From an uncultured Lachnospiraceae bacterium (GTDB lineage Bacteria > Bacillota > Clostridia > Lachnospirales > Lachnospiraceae), in assembly GCA_910578555.1 (NCBI GenBank), contig CAJTPS010000003.1, positions 62,001 to 126,000 of the forward strand: a stretch of 64,000 bases of DNA, in the 5' to 3' direction. A program made the position numbers and the translations under genes. This document shows positions 32,993 to 41,592 of this stretch, one piece after another. Positions within the stretch are counted from its first letter, which is position 1, and every line of letters begins with the position of its first letter. The notes under the pieces are model-generated. The model ran no database searches, had not been told where the DNA came from, and saw nothing but the letters and a program-made list of their open reading frames with translations.

Positions 32993-34021
32993 ATGGCAAA
33001 GGCAGTTAAGATGGCAGATATTGCCGCAATTATGGGAGTCAGTACGGTAACCGTGTCGAAGGCGCTGTCCGATCAGAAGGGCGTCAGCGAGGAACTGCGT
33101 ATTAAGATTAAGAAGAAAGCGCAGGAGATGGGATACCGGACGGTCTCTTCTCTGAACCAGGAGCGGGCAAAGAAGAATGCGAGTTATACGATCGGCGTTA
33201 TCGTAGCGGACCGTTTTCTGGATAAATATGAATCCTTCTACTGGACATTGTATCAGGATGTGGCTACCGCCGCGGTACAGCGGGGATGTTTTACCATGCT
33301 GGAGGTGCTGCAGAGCGAGGATGAGAACAGGATGATCATGCCCAAGCTGCTGCAGGAGAGAAAGACAGAGGGACTTGTGATTATCGGGCGCCTGAAGAAA
33401 GATTATCTGGAGCGGCTGCTGGAATATGCGTCGGTGCCGGTGTTCTTTCTCGATTTCTATGATCGGGACGGAAAATGTGATGCTGTCGTTTCCAACAGTT
33501 TCTTCGGGATGTATGTCATGACGAATTATCTGTTTGACATGGGGCATCGTGAGATCGGGTTTGTAGGCAATGTGCTTGCCACGGACAGTATTACGGACCG
33601 GTATTTCGGATATATGAAATCGCTGTACGAACACGGTGTGGATGTGAATAAAGAATGGATTTTAAATGACCGGGATCCGGAGACGGGAAGATCGGACGAG
33701 GGATTTACGATCAGGCTGCCCGAGCGTATGCCGACGGCATTCGTGTGTAACAATGACGCGGCGGCAGCAATGCTTGTGCAGACGCTGGAACGCGCCGGAT
33801 ACCAGGTGCCGCAGGACATATCGGTGGTGGGTTATGATAATTATCAGCCGCCGGGGCTGTGCGACGTGGGAATTACGACCTATGAGGTGGATATGAAGGA
33901 GATGGCGAGGCGCACCGTCAAGAATATGATCCGCAAGATATCCGGTGACCATTATAGACAGGGTGTGTATATCGTGAACGGCAGACGGCTGTGCAAGGAA
34001 AGCGTTGCGAAGCGCAGCTGA
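32993..34021 (+). CDS. LacI-family transcriptional regulator 2 (mannooligosaccharide locus)
   Basis: A 342-residue regulator with an N-terminal helix-turn-helix (MADIAAIMGVSTVTVSKAL) and a sugar-binding sensor domain (GLVIIGRLKKDY, GFVGNVLATDSITDRYFGYM, VVGYDNYQPPG). It is a clear paralogue of the regulator at 27.8 kb. It heads a locus with a sugar ABC transporter, an epimerase and two phosphorylases. Its own promoter and that of the epimerase gene share the same layout and an AGTTACTTA word, so it probably controls them in response to a mannose-containing sugar (inference). GGGGGC precedes the ATG. Confidence 0.9.
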   Translation: MAKAVKMADIAAIMGVSTVTVSKALSDQKGVSEELRIKIKKKAQEMGYRTVSSLNQERAKKNASYTIGVIVADRFLDKYESFYWTLYQDVATAAVQRGCFTMLEVLQSEDENRMIMPKLLQERKTEGLVIIGRLKKDYLERLLEYASVPVFFLDFYDRDGKCDAVVSNSFFGMYVMTNYLFDMGHREIGFVGNVLATDSITDRYFGYMKSLYEHGVDVNKEWILNDRDPETGRSDEGFTIRLPERMPTAFVCNNDAAAAMLVQTLERAGYQVPQDISVVGYDNYQPPGLCDVGITTYEVDMKEMARRTVKNMIRKISGDHYRQGVYIVNGRRLCKESVAKRS

Positions 34022-34091
34022 GAGCGCCGGAACAGACGGCAGACGGCAGGGTAAGCCGGCACAGCACAGAATAACAATTTATATGGATACA

Positions 34092-34138
34092 AACAGGGGT
34101 TAAAGTACAGGCTGACCGGCCTTACTTTAACCCCTGTT
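34092..34138. repeat. 15-bp inverted repeat between converging LacI 2 and AraC genes
   Basis: AACAGGGGTTAAAGT (34092-34106) pairs perfectly with ACTTTAACCCCTGTT (34124-34138). Its right arm includes the last codons and stop of the AraC-family gene. There is no T-run, so it is a hairpin barrier at a convergent junction more than a standard terminator. Confidence 0.65.
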
Positions 34139-35035
34139 CGCATCCCGGTAAGCCTGCGGCGTCATGCCGGTTTCACGTTTAAACAGATTAATAAAATGAT
34201 TAGTATTCTCAAAACCCACATCGAGCGAAATCTCGTGAATCCGTTTGTCTGTGGTCAGAAGCAGGTGTGTGGCGGCTTCCAGTCTCCGCAGATTCAGATA
34301 CCGCACGGGCGGTGAACCGAACGCTTTGGAAAATTCATGGCATATGCGGTACTTGCTGATATGATATCTTTGCTCCAGGTCATCCAGCCGGAGCGGATCG
34401 GCAAAATGCGTGTTCAGATATTGCCGGATCTCGGACAGATAGGGCGCGCATTTGTCTTCCGCTGCTTTAAGCTGCCATACATCAATGAACAGGTCGGTCA
34501 GGATTCCATGCAGGAGAGCGGCGTCGGTAAGTTTATTATGCAGATTTGCATCCGGACCGCCGGAAAGCAGCCGGTTCATGCCGCTGAGCACAGGAGAATG
34601 CGTGGAGGACGGCCCGAATGTGTGCAGCAGGAAACCATCGAAGGGGACCAGAGAGTCCAGTGTGGCAAGAAGACTGCCGCGCACCAGAAAAAGGCTGATC
34701 CACCAGGGAAACTGCACCGCCTCTATTATATAGGAAGAGACAGAACAGTCCATATACAGAAAAGTACCCTCTGCCAGGGTATGCACCTTCCGGCCAAGGA
34801 GCAGGCTGCCGCTGCCGGTATGTGTATAGAGCAGCATGTGACAGTCCATCTGCTCGCAGGCGAGCCGGTAGACCGCAGGAAATTCGATGGTACCGCCGCA
34901 CAGAATAGTGGGCAGCGTGTTCGCGGTCGTTTCCATAAGTTCATAGAAGGAGCCGACGAAAGCCTCCACCGGAAACTCCGGCGTCAGAGGCGGTTTGACA
35001 GATATGGAGTTGGTAAAGGTTTCCCGGAATGTCAT
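34127..35035 (-). CDS. AraC-family transcriptional regulator
   Basis: A 302-residue protein. Residues 1-190 form a cupin-like ligand domain (MLLYTHTGSGSLLLGRKVHTL). The C-terminal 100 residues carry two helix-turn-helix units (LDDLEQRYHISKYRICHEFSKAFG and the second ending RETGMTPQAYR), described here in parts. It diverges from the sugar ABC transporter operon across a 357-base gap and is likely to activate it when its sugar is present; this is inference from position. The start has GGAG 5 bases upstream. Confidence 0.9.
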   Translation of the reverse strand: MTFRETFTNSISVKPPLTPEFPVEAFVGSFYELMETTANTLPTILCGGTIEFPAVYRLACEQMDCHMLLYTHTGSGSLLLGRKVHTLAEGTFLYMDCSVSSYIIEAVQFPWWISLFLVRGSLLATLDSLVPFDGFLLHTFGPSSTHSPVLSGMNRLLSGGPDANLHNKLTDAALLHGILTDLFIDVWQLKAAEDKCAPYLSEIRQYLNTHFADPLRLDDLEQRYHISKYRICHEFSKAFGSPPVRYLNLRRLEAATHLLLTTDKRIHEISLDVGFENTNHFINLFKRETGMTPQAYRDANRG

Positions 35036-35319
35036 ATGAACTCCTTCAGGCGGCTTTATGATCCGATTTATTATCCTGCAAAATTTCTGGTTTGCTATGG
35101 ATAGATATTATGTATACATTAACAATACTTAATATTAAGCTATTTCAACCTTATAATTTAATACTCCAAATGTCAATGTGGATATGAAAGTACGTTATAA
35201 ATTTGTGAAAGTGCACAAAAATAAATATTAAAAATTGTATAAATAGAAGAAAAGTACAAATACAGCAATAATGGTATATAAAGAGCAATAATAATTGATG
35301 ATTAAAAAATAAAGTGATG

Positions 35320-35349
35320 TATACTTAATTTAAAGTTAATCAATTAACT
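35320..35349 (+). promoter_or_regulatory. -10 element and operator-like palindrome before the sugar-binding gene
   Basis: TATACT (35320-35325) is followed by AGTTAAT-ca-ATTAACT (35334-35349). The half-site AGTTA also occurs in the operators of LacI 2 and the epimerase promoter. The remaining 35036-35319 is very AT-rich, with no gene and no clear -35. Confidence 0.4.
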
Positions 35350-35392
35350 AACTGCTCTTAAAACAGAGCACAATAAAAGGAGGATACTTATT

Positions 35393-36858
35393 ATGAAACT
35401 GAAGAAAGTATTAGCACTTACTTTAGCAGCAGCTATGACATTCTCGTTAGTAGGATGCGGCGGCGAAGATGCGGCAACAGACGCACCTGCAGCAGACACA
35501 TCCACTGATACTGAGACAGAGGCGCCTGCAGCTGACGCTGAGACAGAAGCACCCGCAGCCGATGATGCGGCAGACGACGCAGCTGCACCCGCAGCAGGAC
35601 TTTCTTATGCGGCAATCACGCTTGGCGAGGATTATGAGGACATCACGACAACGATCAAGTTTATCCATCACAAGACAGACCGTGAGGATGACGGTACGAT
35701 GGCTGATCTGGTAAGCAAATTCAATCAGATGTATCCCAACATCACGGTTGAGACAGAAGGCATTACAGATTATCAGGAAGACGCGCTTCTTCGTCTCTCC
35801 ACAGGCGACTGGGGTGATGTAATGTTTATCCCGGCTGTTGACGCGGCAGATCTTCCTTCCTACTTCGTTCCTTACGGCACGGTAGATGAGATGAGCGAGC
35901 TTGTGAACTTCGCGGATCAGTGGAAAGATACGGCAGGCAACTGCTACGGTATCGGTTACATGGGTAATGCACAGGGTGTTCTTTATAATAAGAAAGTATT
36001 TGCTGACGCAGGCGTTACAACACTGCCGAAGACTCCCGATGAGTTCATCGCAGCACTGCAGGCAATTAAAGACAATACAGACGCTATTCCGCTGTACACC
36101 AACTACGCGGCAGGCTGGACCATGGGCGGTCAGTGGACGCTTACCTCGGCGCTATCACAACAGGTGACGAGACATGGTTAAATCAGAAATTCGTTCACAC
36201 GGCAGAGCCTTTCAAGGATAACGGCGACGGCACAGGCGCATACGCTCTGTACAAGATCCTTTATGACGCAGTTGCACAGGGTCTGATTGAGGAAGACTAC
36301 ACGACAACTGACTGGGAAGGCTGTAAGGGCATGATCAATAACGGCGAGATCGGCGCAATGGTACTTGGTTCCTGGGCAATCGCACAGATGAAAGCGGCAG
36401 GCGAGAATCCGGATGATATCGGTTATATGCCTTTCCCGATCACTGTCGGCGGACAGCAGTACACAACAGCAGGTCCTGACTACTGCTTCGGTATCAATGT
36501 AAATGCAACAGACGACAACAAGGCAGCGGCAATGACATTCGTTAAGTTTATGGTTGAAGAGTCCGGCTGGTGTGATTTTGAAGGCGGTTACCCGATCTCC
36601 AAGACAGCTCCTACTTCCTTCGTATTCGACGGCGTTAACGTAGTAACAAACGTAACGGCTCTGACAGGCGAGGAAGATATCATGAACGAGATGAATGCTG
36701 AATCCGAGCTTTCCTTCAACGCAGGCGGCGACGCTAAGATTCAGGCAATCGTAGAGGCAGCAGCTACAGGTTCCCAGAGCTTTGAAGACATCATGGCAGA
36801 CTGGACAGCGAAGTGGAATGCAGCACAGGAGGAACTCGGTGTAGAGGTTTCCTATTAA
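35393..36858 (+). pseudogene. Sugar ABC transporter substrate-binding lipoprotein, broken by a one-base frameshift
   Basis: The first frame (35393-36181) starts with a lipoprotein signal (FSLVGCGG) and an acidic Ala/Asp/Thr linker, then a MalE/family-1 solute-binding fold (FIHHKTDREDDGTMADLVSKF is its opening, described in part). It runs out of frame at GCCAGTGG-like codons near 36131-36137. The second frame continues exactly from there (DAYLGAITTGDETW) to 36858. Adding one G to the GG at 36135-36136 restores an unbroken protein of about 488 residues. The repaired protein would bind mannooligosaccharides for the two permeases behind it. The rest shows no decay, so a sequencing or assembly error is as likely as a real mutation. 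Confidence 0.82.
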
Positions 36859-36918
36859 TAAAATAGAGATATCGATCAGTAGCTTCATAAAGGCTTCATG
36901 TAGGTATTAATGGCATTT

Positions 36919-36948
36919 GAGCCGGGGAGAGAACGATTACCCCGGCTC
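36919..36948 (+). promoter_or_regulatory. Intercistronic hairpin between the binding-protein and permease genes
   Basis: GAGCCGGGG pairs perfectly with CCCCGGCTC around a 12-base loop, with no T-run. As in the liv operon it sits between a binding-protein gene and its permease, where such hairpins protect the upstream mRNA. Confidence 0.65.
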
Positions 36949-36969
36949 GAATTATCAGGAGGATAGCAT

Positions 36970-37974
36970 ATGGCGGCACAGGCAAACAGAGTGGGAACAC
37001 ACAAAAAGACTTTCCCGCAGTGGTTAAGGAGCAGGAAAGGGCAGCAGGCGATCATTATTGTTGCATTTATGATCATTCCGCTTGCATTGTTATTTACGTT
37101 TACATACCTTCCGTTCGGGGAAATGGTTGGCTACAGCTTTATGAAAATGAAATACATCGGCAAGAGAGAGTTTGTGGGCTGGAAGAATTATGCCAGTGTA
37201 TTCAGCAGAAAAGACTGTTTCAGCGCTTTGAAACTGAGTCTGTACTATATGGGCGGTTCCATTGTACAGCTTGTACTTGCGCTTTATCTGGCGACAGTTT
37301 TAAGTTTCAAGGTAAAGGGCGGTAATATTTTTAAGGGATTCATGTTTTTCCCGTATCTGATCAATGGTATCGCGATCGGTTTTATCTTTAAATTTTTCTA
37401 CACCAGAGGATTTGTATTTGATACCGTACTGCAGTGGTGCGGGTTTGAATTGGATAACCTGCCTTATTGGTTAAAAGACCAGAGCATTAACAATATATCC
37501 CTTGTGGGAACATCTGTCTGGCGCTACTTCGGACAGAATATGGTACTCTTTATCGGTGCGATCATGTCGGTGGATTCCGAACTGTATGAGGCGGCGATGC
37601 TGGATGGAGCCAATCGCTTCCAGCAGTTCATCTATATTATTCTGCCGAGCATCAAGACGATCGTTACCCTGAACGTAATCTTGTCCATCACCGGTTCCCT
37701 GAGCGCATTCGAGCCGCCTTACGTTATCACGGACGGTGCGAACGGAACGGGAACGTACTTCATCGTTATGCACCAGATCGCGCATACGCAGCAGAAGGTT
37801 GGTCTGGCGTCGGCGATGGCGGTGGTACTGCTTTTGATTATTTTCGCGGCAACGATCCTGCAGAAGCTTTTCTTCAAGTATGTCTTTAAGAACTCGGAGG
37901 ACGAGGACTTTAACGCAACCAAGCGCCGCGACAGGAAACTTGCAAAACAGATGGCGAGAAAGGCAGGGAGATAA
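36970..37974 (+). CDS. Sugar ABC transporter permease 1 (MalF/LplB type)
   Basis: A 334-residue membrane protein with six segments. After a basic N-terminus it has a conserved FTYLPFGEMVGYSFM entry and the EAA loop (YEAAMLDGANRFQQFIYIILPS) that docks the ATPase. No ATPase gene is present in the locus, so a shared MsmK/UgpC-type ATPase elsewhere is implied. CAGGAGG lies 7 bases upstream. It abuts the second permease gene with no gap. Confidence 0.93.
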   Translation: MAAQANRVGTHKKTFPQWLRSRKGQQAIIIVAFMIIPLALLFTFTYLPFGEMVGYSFMKMKYIGKREFVGWKNYASVFSRKDCFSALKLSLYYMGGSIVQLVLALYLATVLSFKVKGGNIFKGFMFFPYLINGIAIGFIFKFFYTRGFVFDTVLQWCGFELDNLPYWLKDQSINNISLVGTSVWRYFGQNMVLFIGAIMSVDSELYEAAMLDGANRFQQFIYIILPSIKTIVTLNVILSITGSLSAFEPPYVITDGANGTGTYFIVMHQIAHTQQKVGLASAMAVVLLLIIFAATILQKLFFKYVFKNSEDEDFNATKRRDRKLAKQMARKAGR

Positions 37975-38823
37975 ATGACAGCATTACAGAAAATCGGTAA
38001 ATTTTTACTTACTTTCTTAAAATATTTTTCACTGGTATTCTTTGCTTTTGCAGCGGTTCTGCCGATCGTGTCCTGCGTGATCACGGCGTTTAAGACAGAG
38101 ACCGAGTACGCGCAGACCAACGTTATGGAGATGCCGGGCAGCTGGCTGAACTTTAAGAACTTCGTGGATGCGTTTACAAGAGCGAACATGGGAAGGGCTT
38201 TTGTCAACTCTAGCATTATACTGGTCAGCGTACTGCTGGTATCTGTGCTGATCGGTACTTCGCTGGCATACGTGCTCAATCGTTTCCAGTTTCCGGGCAA
38301 CGGTATCATCAGGAGTCTCTTCCTGTTCGCGACACTGCTTCCCGGTGTGGCGATGCAGATCGCGGTATATGAGATCATGTTCAAACTGGGACTGATCAAC
38401 TCGCTGGCAGGCTATATCATTATGATGTGCGGTACGGATGTCATAGCGATCTATATTTACATCCAGTTCTTCGAGAACATAAGCGTATCGCTGGATGAGT
38501 CGGCGATCATAGACGGTGCATCCTACTTCAAGATCTACTATAAGATTCTGCTGCCGCTTCTGCGTCCGGCGATCGTTACGGCATGTATCTTAAAGGGCGT
38601 GGGCACTTACAACGAGTACTACTGTGCCAATCTGTATCTGCAGAACAAGAAATTATATCCGACGGTGGCGACTTCGCTGTACACCTTCGTAGGACCGCTC
38701 GGAAGCCAGTACAATCTGATCTGTGCAGGTGTTATCATTTCCCTCCTGCCGGCGCTCATTGTATTCATTCTCTTCCAGAAGCAGATTTACAGCGGTATGA
38801 CAGCAGGATCAGTAAAGGGTTAA
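37975..38823 (+). CDS. Sugar ABC transporter permease 2 (MalG/ycjP type)
   Basis: A 282-residue permease with six membrane segments. The EAA loop is seen as LDESAIIDGASYFKIYYKILLP, described here in part, and the C-terminus IYSGMTAGSVKG is typical of the family. It starts on the base after the stop of permease 1, so the two are translationally coupled. With permease 1 and the broken binding protein it forms an oligosaccharide importer. Confidence 0.93.
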   Translation: MTALQKIGKFLLTFLKYFSLVFFAFAAVLPIVSCVITAFKTETEYAQTNVMEMPGSWLNFKNFVDAFTRANMGRAFVNSSIILVSVLLVSVLIGTSLAYVLNRFQFPGNGIIRSLFLFATLLPGVAMQIAVYEIMFKLGLINSLAGYIIMMCGTDVIAIYIYIQFFENISVSLDESAIIDGASYFKIYYKILLPLLRPAIVTACILKGVGTYNEYYCANLYLQNKKLYPTVATSLYTFVGPLGSQYNLICAGVIISLLPALIVFILFQKQIYSGMTAGSVKG

Positions 38824-38895
38824 GGCTTTTCGTTGTGAATTTGAACAAAATATATTTTTTATTTAAGTCAAGATGACAGTTTTGATCAATGGCTG

Positions 38896-38923
38896 TTGAC
38901 ATTGTTACGAATTACTTTATAAT
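38896..38923 (+). promoter_or_regulatory. Promoter of the epimerase-phosphorylase operon
   Basis: TTGACA, 16 bases, TATAAT: the same spacing and much of the same sequence as the LacI 2 promoter, including AATTACTTTATAATT and a following AGTTACTTA. This suggests joint control. Confidence 0.75.
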
Positions 38924-38940
38924 TAAATCAAAGTTACTTA

Positions 38941-38987
38941 TTTTACTCGTTTTTAAACCATAAAATTAAGTTTAAAAACGAGTAAAA
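38941..38987. repeat. Perfect 18-bp inverted repeat in the epimerase leader
   Basis: TTTTACTCGTTTTTAAAC (38941-38958) is the exact reverse complement of 38970-38987, with an 11-base AT-rich loop. It lies about 11 bases after the predicted transcript start. No T-run follows. It may be an operator or a 5' stabilising hairpin. Confidence 0.8.
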
Positions 38988-39049
38988 AATAAATAAAGAA
39001 ATTAGCGGAACGTAATAGAAACGATAAATGCGAGGGGAGACGATAAGCG

Positions 39050-40222
39050 ATGATGGTAGAAGAAATCAGAAACCACCTGACCGATTGCATCATTCCTTTC
39101 TGGAAGGGGTTAAGAGATGATGAATACGGCGGTTATTACGGATATATGGATTATGATCTGCAGGTAGACCGCAGGGCCGTGAAGGGGTGTATTTTGAACA
39201 GCCGTATCACGTGGTTTTTTGCGAATGCGTATCTGACCCTGCATGATGAAACACTGCTTGAGGAAGCAAGACACGGTTATGAGTTTATGCAGAAGTATTG
39301 CGTGGATCAGGAGAAGGGCGGTGTGTTCTGGTCGGTTGCTCATGACGGGACGCCGGAGGACACGACGAAGCATACTTATAATCAGGCTTTTTCTATTTAC
39401 GCACTGTCTTCCTATTATGATGCTTCGAAGGATGAAAACGCGCTTAAGACGGCGATGGCATTGTTCCGGATCATCGAGGAGCGGTGTATGGATGAGATCG
39501 GTTATAAAGAGGCTTTCGACAGAGAGTTTTGTGAGATCGAGAACGACAAGCTGTCCGAGAACGGTGTGATTGCCGAGAAGACGATGAATACGCTTCTACA
39601 TGTGTTTGAGGCATATACGGAGCTGTACCGCGTGAGCGGCGACCCCGATGTGAAGAAGCGTCTGGAGTGGATTCTGGATACGATTGCAGATAAGATCTAT
39701 AATCCTGAGCTGCACAGACAGGAAGTGTTCTTTGACAGGGAGATGCATTCGATCCTGGATCTGCATTCTTACGGACACGATATCGAGACGGCATGGCTGA
39801 TTCGCAGAGGTACGGATGTTTTAGGGGAGAAGGTATATGAAGATAAAATGCTGCCGATTATTCTTGACTTAACCAGTCAGGTTTACAGGGTGGCTTTTGA
39901 CGGACATTCTTTTGCGAATGAGTGTGAAAAAGGTGTGGTTGATGAAAACCGTATCTGGTGGGTACAGGCCGAAGCGGTGGTGGGATTCTTAAACGCTTAT
40001 GCACTGGCACCGGAGAATACACAATACAGAGACGCTGCCAGAGCGGAGTGGGAATTTATCAGAGACCATGTGGTAGACCCGAGAACAGGGTCCGAGTGGT
40101 TCTGGGATGTGAACAGCGAAGGGCAGTCCGTGAGCGGCAAACCTATCGTGGAACCATGGAAATGCCCGTATCATAACGGCAGAATGTGTCTGGAAGTGAT
40201 CAGAAGAGAGTGTGATCTGTAA
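39050..40222 (+). CDS. AGE-family epimerase, probable cellobiose/mannobiose 2-epimerase
   Basis: A 390-residue (alpha/alpha)6-barrel enzyme, the normal length for cellobiose 2-epimerases. Motifs include GGYYGYMDYD, CILNSRITWFFANAY, TYNQAFSIYALSSYYD, SYGHDIETAWLI and the C-terminal PYHNGRMCLEV with its catalytic histidine. These enzymes convert the reducing end of beta-1,4-mannobiose to glucose, giving mannosyl-glucose. The two GH130 phosphorylases right behind it make that substrate more likely than cellobiose alone. The GAGGGGAG site precedes ATG 39050. Confidence 0.9.
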   Translation: MMVEEIRNHLTDCIIPFWKGLRDDEYGGYYGYMDYDLQVDRRAVKGCILNSRITWFFANAYLTLHDETLLEEARHGYEFMQKYCVDQEKGGVFWSVAHDGTPEDTTKHTYNQAFSIYALSSYYDASKDENALKTAMALFRIIEERCMDEIGYKEAFDREFCEIENDKLSENGVIAEKTMNTLLHVFEAYTELYRVSGDPDVKKRLEWILDTIADKIYNPELHRQEVFFDREMHSILDLHSYGHDIETAWLIRRGTDVLGEKVYEDKMLPIILDLTSQVYRVAFDGHSFANECEKGVVDENRIWWVQAEAVVGFLNAYALAPENTQYRDAARAEWEFIRDHVVDPRTGSEWFWDVNSEGQSVSGKPIVEPWKCPYHNGRMCLEVIRRECDL

Positions 40223-40332
40223 TTATGATGGTGTGCAGCCGGAAAAGTAAATGATATAAAGTGACAGGCTGTTTCCGGCGCCTGCGCAGCTGAGAGCAAA
40301 TGGAGAAGGTTATATCATGGAGGAAAACAGTC

Positions 40333-41505
40333 ATGTTACATGCGAATTATTATGTAGAGTTGGAGAAATACAATAAACTGATTAACAGGAAAAATGTGAA
40401 ATCAGACATTTACAACGGGATCTATGACAGATACGAGTATCCGGTGCTGACAAGAGAGCATATTCCGCTAGCCTGGAAGTACGACTTGAACCCGGAGACG
40501 AATCCTTATTTCATGGAGCGCCTCGGTGTCAATGCGGTCATGAATTCCGGCGCTATTGAGTTGAACGGCAAGTTTTATCTGGTAGCCCGTATCGAGGGGA
40601 ATGACAGGAAGTCTTTCTTCGGTGTGGCTGAGAGTGATAACGGGATCGACGGATTCCGGTTCTGGGATTATCCGATCCTGCTGCCGGATACCTGTCCTGA
40701 GGAAACGAATGTGTATGATATGCGTCTGACGAAGCACGAAGACGGCTATATCTACGGGGTGTTCTGTTCGGAGAGTAAGGATAAGACGGTGAACGATCTG
40801 TCTGCGGCGGTGGCGGCAGCCGGTATCGTGAGGACAAAGGATTTAAAGAACTGGGAGCGGCTGGATAATCTGACGACACTCCGTTCCCCGCAGCAGAGAA
40901 ATGTGGTGCTGCATCCGGAGTTTGTAGACGGCAGGTATGCGTTCTACACAAGACCAATGGACGATTTTATCGACACCGGTTCCGGCGGCGGTATCGGCTT
41001 CGGGTTGTGCGATGATATTACCCATGCGGTAATTGACGAGGAGAAAATGACTTCGCTGCGCAGGTATCATACCATTACGGAGGCGAAAAACGGCGCGGGT
41101 GCAACGCCCATCAAGACCGATAAGGGATGGATACACATCGCGCACGGCGTGCGGAATACGGCGGCGGGGCTTCGTTACGTGATCTATGCGTTTGCGACTG
41201 ACTTAAACGATCCATCCAAAGTCATTGCGGAACCTTCCGGCATGCTGATCGGACCCAGAGAGTGGGAGCGCGTCGGCGATGTATCCAATGTGGTATTTAC
41301 CAATGGCGCGATTGCGAGAGAGAACGGCGATGTGTATATCTACTATGCGTCCAGCGATACGAGAATGCATGTGGCGACCACCACGATCGATAAGCTGATC
41401 GATTATGTGTTCCATACACCGAACGATCCGCTGCGGTCTGTGGAGTGTGTCGCACAGAGAGGCGACCTGATCAGGAAGAACATGGAATTTCTGGCAAAAC
41501 AGTAA
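40333..41505 (+). CDS. GH130 phosphorylase, probable 4-O-beta-D-mannosyl-D-glucose phosphorylase
   Basis: A 390-residue five-bladed propeller enzyme. It has the catalytic aspartate motif VYDMRLTKHEDGYIYG and GIVRTKDLKNWERLDNL typical of GH130 subfamily 1. The reaction splits mannosyl-glucose with phosphate into mannose-1-phosphate and glucose. The upstream epimerase would supply its substrate. ATG 40333 is chosen because GGAGG lies 9 bases before it; the ATG at 40300 would run through that site. Cytoplasmic, no signal peptide. Confidence 0.9.
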   Translation: MLHANYYVELEKYNKLINRKNVKSDIYNGIYDRYEYPVLTREHIPLAWKYDLNPETNPYFMERLGVNAVMNSGAIELNGKFYLVARIEGNDRKSFFGVAESDNGIDGFRFWDYPILLPDTCPEETNVYDMRLTKHEDGYIYGVFCSESKDKTVNDLSAAVAAAGIVRTKDLKNWERLDNLTTLRSPQQRNVVLHPEFVDGRYAFYTRPMDDFIDTGSGGGIGFGLCDDITHAVIDEEKMTSLRRYHTITEAKNGAGATPIKTDKGWIHIAHGVRNTAAGLRYVIYAFATDLNDPSKVIAEPSGMLIGPREWERVGDVSNVVFTNGAIARENGDVYIYYASSDTRMHVATTTIDKLIDYVFHTPNDPLRSVECVAQRGDLIRKNMEFLAKQ

Positions 41506-41592
41506 GATGAGTCATAAAGCAACGGAATGCCGCGGCATTTATGTCTATGATGTAATAAAGAAAACGAAAGGGCGAAAGGAGCAAGTTACAAA

